Assembly (NCBI RefSeq): GCF_049243985.1
Contig: NC_135384.1
Coordinates: forward strand, 12,458,501-12,522,500
Direction of reading: 5' to 3'
DNA length: 64,000 nucleotides
Origin: Paroedura picta
Taxonomy: Eukaryota; Chordata; Lepidosauria; Squamata; Gekkonidae
Part shown: positions 23,535 to 34,200 of the stretch, one piece after another
How the letters are laid out: the number at the start of each line of letters is the position of its first letter
Numbering within the stretch: position 1 is the first letter of the stretch
Translations under genes and position numbers: made by a program
The notes under the pieces: model-generated
Told to the model about the DNA's origin: nothing
Seen by the model: only the letters and a program-made list of their open reading frames with translations
Databases searched by the model: none

Positions 23535-24010
23535 GCCATCCTTATTTCAAGAAAGTATGCCACAACAGTTTCCAGTCTTTCCTCTCCAGCGCATAAATCT
23601 GATAATGTATAATCAAACACTTGCTCCCAGAAGTCCTTGATAAAACCATCCCTCTTTGCCCAGGAAGGTTCTAAGAGCTGAAGAAATATGTGGAAGCCTA
23701 GGATGGTCTTTGAATGAATTGAGAAGGAAAGAGTATCTTGGAATACCAGTATATCAAATGCTTTTTGAAAAATAGTTAATGCAAAATCAACATGGGCTGT
23801 TGTAATTCACAACTTTCCTAGAAAGTTAATCTCCACGTATTCGGCTTTGGTTAGATTCATTAAAATGATGGACATAACAATAATGGTTACCAGCCAAATA
23901 ATTGTTCCAGTTTCTCCATATAGAACAATTGCATTGTCCTTCCTGTCAATGAGCATGGACAGATTAACTGTCTCTGTCACCCAAAAAAACTAGAGTTCCA
24001 GGATTTTCTA
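23535..24010 (-). pseudogene. decayed V2R exon 3 inside intron 5 of gene B
   Basis: Same relic as at 4130-4620 in gene A: 3' and middle part of exon 3 with broken frame. It shows that the relic predates the A/B duplication. Confidence 0.78.
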
Positions 24011-24148
24011 GGAAACTAATGGGCAGGGAATTCAGACACACAAATGGAAATACTTATTTAAACCCTACATAGTCAAAATATGGAATTTGCTGCTTGCTGA
24101 TGTAGAGAGGGATCTAACAGGAACAATATCTACCAGAGCATCTCCTAC

Positions 24149-24275
24149 CCTCTTTGTCTGACATTTTCCCATCTGGACACCGATCACAATCATAGCAGCA
24201 GAATTTCTCCCCTTCCTTCTTCTTCCTGCTGGAACCAGGTTTGCAGTTATCATTACACTGAGATAAAGGAGGCAC
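24149..24275 (-). CDS. V2R gene B exon 5 (cysteine-rich linker)
   Basis: 127 bp, [20 protein letters not shown] onward to GKMSDKE, donor G|GTAGGA, in phase with exon 6. No exon 4 is available to splice into it. Confidence 0.8.
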
Positions 24276-25140
24276 CTGTTCTTGAAGAAAGCAAGAATTT
24301 TGCTTCAGAATTACTCTACAAGTTATCAAGGAATCTCCAAGATGGCTCCATGTATATGAAAGGAATTCTTCAAAGCATGATGGAACCAATGAAGGTTTAA
24401 ATGTGGCATGCTTGTTGAGCTCAGTAATGCTAAAATGAAGAGCTAATTTAGCTAATTTCATGACAAAACATCCATGTAGCCCATTTTCTCCCCTTAAATC
24501 TCCTGCCTAACTATTTCATTAAATGACAACGGTTTGTTTGAGACACTGAGAGACACTGGCTGATTCCACATGACATTGTCACCAGGCTGGCCCCCTCCTG
24601 GACCTGGCGCTTGTTAGGCTGCCATTGCTGTGCTCTTTTCTGCATTCCCTTTAAGTGCTCCAGGAAGCAACGGGACCTAATCCAGCAGAGGCACATGTGG
24701 ATGGAAAGATCCGGGCCTGAAGAGCATTTTTTTTTTTGTAGGAAGGTGAGATTGCATTCTCACACAGCCTCAATTACCTGAAAACTGCCTTGCTTCTCCC
24801 CTCCCCCACGGTGGAACTATCCACCATCGCAACATCCCCCATGGGGGCAGATTTCAGTGGTTGACAGGGTCCACCATCTTAATTTGTTCCCCACAGGGAT
24901 GCAGGAGGATGCGGACCAGGTCCACCAACAAAATGTGTCCCCTGAGGGGACACAGAAAGTGGCAGAGCATGTTGCTTCACCTCAACACACCAGAGGCAGC
25001 TCAGAGTGGTGCTGCTTGTGCAGAATTGCTTACTGGGATGTTTTCTTTCTTTCTTTCTCAGGAAGATTGTGAATTGAGTTCTGAGTAATTAGCTACAGAA
25101 ATAGTGAAGCAAAAATATTTGTCTGCATCTTATTCAATTT

Positions 25141-25707
25141 CATAGAATCATAGAATCATAGAGTTGGAAGGGGCCATACGGGCCATCTAGTCCAACCCCC
25201 TGCTCAACGCAGGATTAGCCCTAAGCATCCTAAAGCATCCAAGAAAAGTGTGTATCCAACCTTTGCTTGAAGACTGCCAGTGAGGGGGAGCTCACCACCT
25301 CCTTAGGCAGCCTATTTCACTGCTGAACTACTCTGACTGTGAAAAAATTTTTCCTGATATCTAGCCTATATCGTTGTACTTGAAGTTTAAACCCATTACT
25401 ACGTGTCCTCTCCTCTGCAGCCAAGGGAAACAGCATCCTGCCCTCCTCCAAGTGACAACCTTTCAAATACTTAAAGAGGGCTATCATGTCCCCTCTCAAC
25501 CTCCTTTTCTCCAGGCTGAACATTCCCAAGTCCCTCAACCTATCTTCATAGGGCTTGGTCCCTTGGCCCCAGATCATCTTTGTCGCTCTCCTCTGTACCC
25601 TTTCAATTTTATCTACGTCCTTCTTGAAGTGAGGCCTCCAGAACTGCACACAGTACTCCAGGTAAGGTCTGACCAGTGCCGTATACAATGGGACTATGAC
25701 ATATTGT
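25141..25707 (-). mobile_element. CR1-type LINE, 5'-truncated, 3' end complete
   Basis: The 3' end shows the (ATTCTATG)n terminal repeats (catagaatcatagaatcatag on the plus strand). Coding remnant 25688-25317: [34 protein letters not shown] and [20 protein letters not shown], the reverse transcriptase C-terminus. It splits the exon-1-upstream block of gene B. Confidence 0.92.
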
Positions 25708-25769
25708 GATTTCCTCTATAGCGAGACCAGCAGCTGGAATAGTGAACTCGAACTTTCCATCCATTATAG

Positions 25770-25851
25770 CAGGGGTAGTCAACCTGTGGAGAATAGTTTA
25801 GACCAGGGTTAATCCATGGACATCTGGATGACCACAGGTTGACTACCCCTG
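25770..25851. mobile_element. internally deleted copy of the palindromic MITE
   Basis: Begins caggggtagtcaacctgtgg and ends ccacaggttgactacccctg like the element at 5053-5189, with most of the arms lost. A nested gtttagac...gtctaaac inverted pair surrounds its second half. Confidence 0.75.
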
Positions 25852-25859
25852 GTCTAAAC

Positions 25860-25962
25860 GATTTCCTCATACTGAAGGGCTTCCTGAGGGAACATGTGAT
25901 AAAAGGAAGGGTGACCTAATGAACCATCCATATCTGATTCAAAGTAGCCGTGGGTTGACTAT
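25860..25962 (-). pseudogene. V2R exon 3, 5' end scrap
   Basis: Matches the first about 100 bp of exon 3 (SYGS..ESD region and KEALQYE region) with frame damage. Sequence and following SINE match 55740-56180, so this piece was copied together with that spacer. Confidence 0.75.
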
Positions 25963-25993
25963 TAAAGGAAAAAAAATCATGTCAGAGGAAAAG

Positions 25994-26253
25994 TAGCATG
26001 GTTAACAGTGGCAACTTCTAAACTGGTGAGCCAGGATTGATTCCTCGTTCTTCAACATGCAGCCAGCAGGGTGACTTTGGGATTATCACAGCCAGCATAG
26101 TGCTTCTTTGATCAAGCAGTCCTGCCCGAGATCTCCCAGCCTCACCAACCTCATAGGGTGTCTGTTGTGTATAGAGGAAGGGAAGGTGATTGTAAGTCAC
26201 TTTGAGATGCCTTCAGGCAGTGACAAGCAGAATATAGAAACCAACTCTTCATT
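25994..26253 (+). mobile_element. tRNA-derived SINE, diverged
   Basis: Body gccagcagggtgactttggg and tail ccaactcttcatt. It shares its diagnostic changes and its 3' flank (ccagtactggtgatggtgaa) with the SINE at 55873-56138, so the two are duplicates rather than separate insertions. Confidence 0.82.
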
Positions 26254-26413
26254 CCCAGTGTAAATTATCCAGTACTGGTGATGGTGAACAAACCAACTCA
26301 GCACCCATGCATTATACAAAATTAAGTACTTTAACACCATCCCCTCCAGTCACTTGAACATATTCCACCTGAATATTAGACATTCTTTGGAGTCTTTCCT
26401 GACATCTATTATT

Positions 26414-26520
26414 TCATAGAATCATAGAGTTGGAAGGGACCTCATGGGTCATCTAGTCCAACCCAGGCACTCACACTCACAACCCTATCGCTCAACTACT
26501 GTAACCTGCTACAACATCCC
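26414..26520 (-). mobile_element. CR1-type LINE 3' end
   Basis: tcatagaatcatagagttgg then gggacctcatgggtcatcta and tccaaccc, the typical CR1 3' end read on the plus strand. Only about 100 bp. Confidence 0.85.
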
Positions 26521-26638
26521 TATCACACCCAATTGCAACTAAACACATGTAATCTCTGCCTTTATTTTTGTTGTATCTCTTAGATATTGCAACCCTTGAT
26601 AATAGACCAGAAAGTCCAAATAATCCCAGTTCTGCAAT

Positions 26639-26691
26639 CCTACTTGTGGTATCTTGTAAAGACTTAAGCGAGTTGCCTTGTCTGATGTGGC
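26639..26691 (-). pseudogene. V2R exon 2, 3' end scrap
   Basis: Encodes [17 protein letters not shown] before a GTAGGA donor, then homology stops. About 50 of 292 bp remain. Confidence 0.7.
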
Positions 26692-26718
26692 TAGAGAATG
26701 AAAGAGGGAAGAGGGATT

Positions 26719-26976
26719 AGAAGAAGAGTTGGTTTCTATATCCTGCTTGTCACTGCCTGAGGGAGTCTCAAAGTGACTTAGAATCACCTTCCCTTCCTCT
26801 GCCAACAACAAATATCCTGTGAGAGAGATATGACAGGACTACTATGTGAGAACAGTATTATCAGGACTGTGATTAGCCCATGGTCAGCCAGCTGGCTGCA
26901 TTTGAAGGAGAAGTAGGGAATAAACTCGGCTAGCCAAAATAGAAGCTGCCAACCTTAAACACTACACCAAACCAGT
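26719..26976 (-). mobile_element. tRNA-derived SINE, diverged
   Basis: Reverse-strand head ctggtttggtgtagtgttta and tail with gactccctcaggcagtgac. It shares position and 3' flank with the SINE at 42999-43241, both just below exon 6 of C and D, so it predates the C/D duplication. Confidence 0.8.
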
Positions 26977-27344
26977 TCCCTACACCAATATGACTCTCTG
27001 CATCTCCCCTAATATTGCATGAAATGTGTAGGCTTGGGTACACCAGATGGTCAACTGTGTATGAACACTTTGATCATGATATGTGATATCAAGGATGAGT
27101 AAAGTACTGCTGAACTATGAAGTGTTGATCCTTATACTGAGAAAAAAAACATTCAAATGCATAACTCTTCTGTCCAAACAGTAAGGGTAAACAAAGAGAT
27201 GAAAAAATTTAAGACAAAGAAAAGAAAAATGAACATAACTGTTGGGAAATGGTTCATAGGTTCCACTCTATGTACAAAACAAAACATTCCTATATGAGTT
27301 TAATTAAAAAAAACATTTGTAGAACAAGTGGGTGATGAATGAAT

Positions 27345-28246
27345 TTAATGCCTTTTCCTTATCAGCTGCTCTCTCCTATTCAATTCAGGCCTCAAGAGGA
27401 TGACAAAACATTTCGGGAAAAAGATACAGCCCAGTAATCCTACACTGGATGCTAAAATGGAGAAAATCTCCACGGCTACCATGTCTTTTCCTTTAGTGCT
27501 CAGGTAGGTAGGCACAAAGGACAACCAAACACTGCAAAAGACCAACATGCTGAAGGTGATGAACTTGGCCTCGTTGAAACTGTCAGGCAACTTTCTAGCT
27601 TTGAAAGCCACAATGAAGCAAATAATAGCAAGAAATCCAATGTAACCTAGGGCACAGTAAAACATGGTGGCTGACCCTTCATTGCACTTCACTATGATTT
27701 CTCTACTCAGTGAATGGGTGTCCAGATCTGGGAAGGGAGGAGAAGAACCAAGCCAAACAGAGCAAATGAGAACTTCAATGAAGGAGCAAGAAACCTCAAT
27801 ATAATATGCCAAATGTTTCCCCACCCATTTTCGAAAAAGGCTTCTTGGCTTAGAGGCCATAAATGCCACAATAACAGTGACTGTTTTTGCCAGAACAGAA
27901 GAAAGAGCAACAGAGAATATGATGCCAAATGTCATCTGTCGGAGCAGGCAAGTCACCTTGTTGGGCTGTCCAATGAAGAGCAAAGAGCAGAGGAAGCAAA
28001 GGACAAGAGAGATGAGCAGAACGTAGGTCAAGGTCCGGTTGTTGGCTTTAACGATGGGAGTGTTCTGATGCTTTATGAAGGCCAGAAGCACCAGAGCTGT
28101 TATCAGAGAGAAGCAAAGAGCTGAAGAGGCTAAAATAATGCTCATGGGCTCAGTAAAGGACAGGAAGTTTGGGACCTTGGGAAGACAGAGGACTTGTCCT
28201 TGGTTTGGATAATGATCTTCAGAGCAAGTGATGCAATAATCCATGT
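27345..28246 (-). CDS. V2R gene C exon 6 (7TM)
   Basis: 902 bp, [18 protein letters not shown] to EQLIRKRH and stop. C/D/E-type features: [18 protein letters not shown] and [13 protein letters not shown]. It differs from D and E at [10 protein letters not shown] (TM4) and has ATMFY for VTMFY. Confidence 0.93.
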
Positions 28247-31200
28247 CTGATAAGAGAAGATAATTTGATATTTTTATCCAACAAGAAGAGATTTATGTAA
28301 CATTTAATCATCAACCCATCATGAAAGCCATTTTATTAACCTAACTTTGAAAATTCATAAGAAGTCCCAACTTCGAAAATATGTAAGATGCCCCATTTTG
28401 TTCCTTCTGGGGTATACTGGAATCAGGACATGAATCCTGTAGAGAGTATTGAGGGACTTCTTTGGGGGGCCTGTTGATACCACTCAATTTCTTTCTAGTC
28501 ATTCTCTTTCCTTAAAACAGAGCCAATCCTTAGTGCTGCCCAGGAATTCAATTTCCTTTAATCTGAGTTGTGTCTTGTAGAGTATTCGTATATTCCATTA
28601 TATGATTCCATACATTATAGGCTACATCAGATCATTCCACATTCCCTTGGAATAGTAGAGGAACAAATCAGTTTGTTACTGGTGGATACAAATTCATCCA
28701 TTGTATTAAGGGATGCATCCTTTATCCTATCATCGATCGAAATAAAGAAATATTTTGTGCATGCCAATTTATGTGTGCATTTTAGTCCCATCAAAACTAA
28801 GTTTCCTTTGTAAGTTTATAACTGTGTTTTTACGTCTGCAGTTTTATTGCATATTATTGTTGTTATAGTTTGTGCATTGTATGATGTTGAGGCCTGTGGC
28901 TATAGCACTAATAAATTACTATTAGTATTAGAAGTGTAAATAAAACAGCTGATATTTTCCCGTGTAAATCTGTGATGCAGCCTCATTTGGATTACTAAGT
29001 GCAGTTCTCATCACAAAATTTCTAAAATGACATCACTGAGCTGGGAAAAGTACAGAAGAGGGCATGCAAAATTAATAAGGGTTTGGAAGACTTCCCCATT
29101 GAGGAAACGGTGAATAGTCTCAAGCCAGGCTTGCTCAACCAGGCTTTCATGAAACCCTGACGTTTCTTGATGGTCCTGGAAGTTTCCTGAAATGGTAGAT
29201 GTTAATTGTATGTATGTATGTATGTAACTTACTATAATAAGACAGTAAGGAGTTTTGGGCCTCACACTTTAAAGGCCAATGTGTGCTCATGACTATGTCC
29301 TACTGCAGCCTGATTGGCTGGCCGGCCAACGATGCTACATGTTCCACCCCGGACACCCAACCCAAAAGCCCCAGCACAGCCTGCACTGCCATTGGCAGAG
29401 ATTTTGGGGCTGGCAGAGAGGGAGGAAGGACTGGCACCTTTTGCATTCCAGTATTCAATGGGTTTTGCCCCTAGTATATATATATATAATTAATGTTAAA
29501 CATTATGTGACATGACCATATATGATCATCTTTACCCCCTCCCCACATACACACAATGGCCAATGTTGGCCTGTTGAAAGGGGGAAGAGGAGGGATCCCA
29601 GGTGGGCATATATGCTGCTATGCTTCCCAACCATCTTCTACACAATCACACCACTTCTGGGGTTTCTCGAAGACTATTTCAGGGGATACTCAATGGTAAA
29701 AAGGCTGGTCTCAGTGTTTTCAGTTAGGAAAAGAGATGACTAAAGAGACAGACCTGATAGAGGTTGAAAAATAATGAATGGGACAGAATTATTTGTCTCC
29801 CTCCCAAGAAATACTAGAACTATGAGTACTCTGGGGAACTAATGGGCAATAGCTTCAGCTCAGGCAAAAGGAAATTCTTCTTTATACCCCACATATCTAA
29901 AAATATTGAATTTGCGGCCTGTTGATGTCGAGATGGTCACAAATGTGGGTAGCTTTAAAAACAAATCCTGGAGCCTATCAATGGCTTCTGAATATGTTGG
30001 CTAGTGGAAATCTCCACAGTCAGGCAGAAGACCTCTGAAGAACAGGAATAGGAGGCAACATGAAAGGAAGGCCTCTTTCCCCTGTTGTTAGCCATCCAGA
30101 TGAATTGATTGGCTACTATTGAGATAGGCTGATGGCCTCGTTGGACCACTTGTCTGATCCTGTGGGACTGTATTTCTGTTGTATGTTCTTAATGCATAAT
30201 GAAAAAACAGCATCTTTAAGTCTTTTTTGATGCTTTCTCACAGTGCAAATATTTACATTCACGCCGCTTAGCAGAAGTAATCTTCACCAGAACATTCCCT
30301 ACCTGTGGGACTATATCTCTGTTATATGTCCTTAATGTCTTCTTTGATGTTTTCATACAGTGCAAATATTTACATTCCCACCCCTTGACAGAAGTGATCT
30401 TCAACAGAGCATTGCTTACCCTCTTTGTCTGACATTTTCCCTTCTGGACACTGATCACAAAGGTAGCAGCAGAATTTCTCCCCTTCCTTCTTCTTCCTGC
30501 TGTAGCCAGGCTTGCAGTTATCATTACAGCGAGAGAGAGGAGGCACCTGTCCTTGAAGAAAGTAAGAATTTAAAACTAAGAAGCCATTGTAAGCACTGTG
30601 CTTCAGAATTAAATTCTTATAGTGGTGGAAGCATGATATTCCAGATCTCAAAGCTGGATCCTTACATGCGAGAGGAATGCAAAGTCCCCAAACAAGATGG
30701 AACTAACCATGGTTGAAATGTGGCATGCTCTTTGAGCTCAGATTTCATAGATTTAAAGCAATCATGGAGTCCATTTGCTCTTCTTAAAACTTACGCCTTC
30801 CCATTGCATTAAATGGCAAAGAGTTTTGTATTTGAGAAACACTGAGATGCTGTCTCACCTGTGAAAGGTGTCTGCTCCACTTAATCCTGTCCTCATGGAT
30901 GATTACTCTTTTACTAAGAGGTTCCTGAGGATCCACCCTCCCGATCTTGACCCGGACATAGGAGTTATTCGCAAAAGTGATCAAGTTGGTAATGTCAAAT
31001 CCACCTTTCATTTCTCCATATTCATTAAAGGCCACTTCCTCTCCGGCACTATTGTTGAAAGCAATTCTCTGAAGAAGGGTGTGGAGCTTGGGGGAAAGAG
31101 AAGAAGAATTAAGGGGCCTGGAGTCAATAGGATGTTGTGGAGTGCTGACCAATGCCTTTTTGATTCAAACAGATTTTTAGATTCCTCTCTTAGACCATTT

Positions 31201-34200
31201 ATGCACTGGAGGTTTCCTGCCAGGCTGCAGGCTGGAGTATTAGTTGTGGCATGTTGCCCCACCTCTTCCTGCACCCACACGGGGGAGCATTTGGCCTGGT
31301 GCCCCCAATTTGTGCTCCTGCATGGTAGCTCTGGCAATGAAGTTCCCAGTGCATAAATGGTCTTATAGGAGAGTAGGCATTTATGATTTAAATTATTTTA
31401 TTTTTGCTCATGAGAATAAACTTCCATTGCTAAACACAAGGCAAAGGAGAGAGGTATAATTCAGGATGTTTCTGGAATGAATGCTGCATAGAGAACATTG
31501 AAAAAAGATTAATTTTTATATTGTTCCATCCAATGGTGGCAAAAAGGTATTATCCACAGCTCAGTGTTAAGCATTTTCTTGTCATTCAGAAGGGCCCAGG
31601 GACAATCTCCAGCATTGCCAGGTAAAAGGTCAGGTAGTAGATGATGCAAAAGACCTTGGGTGGACACTCTAAAGTGTTTATGCTGGTCTTAGGAAACCTC
31701 TATGAATCAAATGTCAAGGAAGACAAGGTAATATCCAGTGGGTAGTAAAGAAGATTTCCTGTAATTTCCATGGCATTGTATTGGGGAATTCCTAAAGTGG
31801 GAAGGGGTTGATGTCTCCCCCAGTTTTTCATGAAATATAATTCATATATTCAGCGGATACACTCCATTGTAGAATCCTGATATTTTCAGCCCTTGGGCAG
31901 GCACCACTATCAGACAAAAACAAAGATCTCTTGAACAGTGATTGGTCATGAGGTTCTCTAAGTACCTTAACACAAATCCCTCCCTCCACAAGGCTTTGAA
32001 CCATTGGCTTTTCGATACCTAGACTCTATATTGCTGAAACCACAGAGGGAAATACTGAAACCACTGAAACAATGTTACTGATGTATTCTAAAGGACTGCA
32101 AATTTGGAAATCTGTGTCCTATCATTCTGGTTATGTGACAGTTATTATTATTATTTACATTTATTCCCACAACTCACAAGAACGGCTTGTGGCGGGTTAC
32201 AAATTGTCCCCAATAAAACACCAATAAAATCCCATTAAAAACAATACAGGGACAAAAAAATCATATAATAAAAGCAAAACTTGGGCAAAAATATGGCAAT
32301 ATTGTTCAATTCTCTAATCACACCAAAGAGATATCTAAATAAGGGAGGGGGAGAGGTGGCTATTGCTGATTCATAGCTCCATGCTGCTTAGCACGGGGGG
32401 GGGGGTCAGATCTTCCTCACTGACTAGTCCTCAACCAAAGACCTGGTGAAAGACCTCCACTTTACAGGCCATGTGGAAGGCCGAGAGCTCCTGCAGGGAC
32501 CATAGCTCGACCAGGTCCTCCAGATGTTCTTGGAATACAATTCCCATGAGCTCCTGCCAGCTAATCTTCAATGTTCAATGTAAATCTCCCAAAGCTACAA
32601 GGAATGGGCGGTGTAGAAATCCAAACAAATAAATAAATATCTTATGCTTACAACACCTATGCATACATTTGAATCCTCAATAAATTACATTTCATTGAAA
32701 TGACAATAATTGTAGTTTCTGTGAGACACATGAAAGCCCCCTGTTTGACACAAGTATACCAGAAGAAAGGAAAGGAGGTGCAGGAGAACCCAAGAGAGCC
32801 TAGAAAGACATGGTAGTAAAGGACTCCTCATCCGAATCCATGGGCAGAGAAAAATCTTTTTTGATAGGACTTGAGGATGGCAACAAAATCCAGAGAATGG
32901 GAAACTCAGAAGGAGGGAGAAACCTCACTTGCTAGGAAACTCAGGACAATTAAATGACTTTCTGACTCTCAGTTGGGCAGGAAAAAGATTTCAAAAGTCA
33001 ATTCCTTGCACTCTTAACAACAGATTGAACCTTAAACATGGCAGGGGAGCCCCCCCAAACCCAGTGATGAGTAATTACCTTCCATGGTGGCACATTCAAG
33101 GAAGCCAAGCTGCTTCCATTAGCTGTTGCTCTGCGGTTGATTCTAGATGCGTCTAAGATGTGTAGGGCATGGGCAATGGCATAGACAGAATTATATATAC
33201 TGTAGCTATGGTCAGTCATGCTCATTTCAAAAAAAGGTGCCGGAACAGTCTCTAGTCTCTCCTCTTCAGTGCATGTTTCACCAAACTTTGCTGGGTTACT
33301 GGAACCTGGTAGCGTACAATCGAACACTTGTTCCCAGAAATCCCTGATAAAACCATCCCCTTTTGCCAAGGAAGGCTTATAATGCTCAATAAAAATCCGG
33401 AAATCTGGTGTGTCCTTTGAATAAATTGAGAAGGAAAGAGCCCCATGGAATATTTCTATATAATCAACTTTTTGAAATGAATTGAATGCAAAATCCATCT
33501 GGACTGTTGTAATCCACACCTTTCCTGCAGAAGTTCTTGCCATGTATTCTGTAAAATCCATTAAAACAGTAGGCAGAAAGATAATGGCTGCCAGCCAAAC
33601 TATTGTTCTGGATTCCCCAGATACAACAAGTGTGTTGGCTTTGCTATTCAAGAAATTTGCATTGTTATTGTCTAGAAAATTCTTCAGAAAATCCATGTCA
33701 TCCCACTGAACCTCTCTGGTTGCTTTCTTTGTGAAGGCTGCACAGATTCCATTCCTAGAAAGCATTGGCTCCAGTGTCTGCAAGAAACGATCCCCCCTTT
33801 CATCATCCAGAGTGATGAGGCCAACCCATTTCCACCTGAAATGCAGAAGTAACTGGACGATTCCCTCATACTGAAGGTGAATATGTGGAAACATGTGGTA
33901 GAAGGATGGGAAATTGGTTGGGCCATCCACATCTGATTCAAAGGAGCCATAGGACAACTAATAAGAAAAATAACTATGTTAACAGAAATAACTCAAATTG
34001 AACTTCAATATCTTAATTGGCATAGCCAGCTTGGTGTAGTGGTTAGGAGTGCAGACTTCTAAACTGGCAATCTGGGTTTGAATCTGCACTCCCTGACATG
34101 CAACCAGCTGGATGACCTCGGGCTCACCACAGCATTGACAAAACCTGCTCTAACTGAGCAGTAATATCAGGGCTCCCTCAGCCTCATCCACCTCACAGGT

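Larger units (their letters stand above)
22454..26691 (-). pseudogene. V2R gene B, truncated and rearranged copy
   Basis: Exons 6 (23355-22454) and 5 (24275-24149) are open with normal splice sites. The copy parallels gene A from about 22170 to 25035, including the exon 3 relic and the intron 4 insertion. Where gene A has exon 4, gene B jumps into the block normally found upstream of exon 1 (about 25065-25130). That block is split by a CR1. Scraps of exon 3 (25860-25962) and exon 2 (26639-26691) follow, with SINE and CR1 insertions. Exons 4 and 1 are not found. No full receptor can be made; a protein of linker plus 7TM only would need a new promoter. Confidence 0.85.

Noticed and set aside
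29240-29500. Possible Helitron end (gcccctag before tatata), also at about 46015
   Set aside because: No terminal hairpin and no TC start could be placed, so the family cannot be supported.
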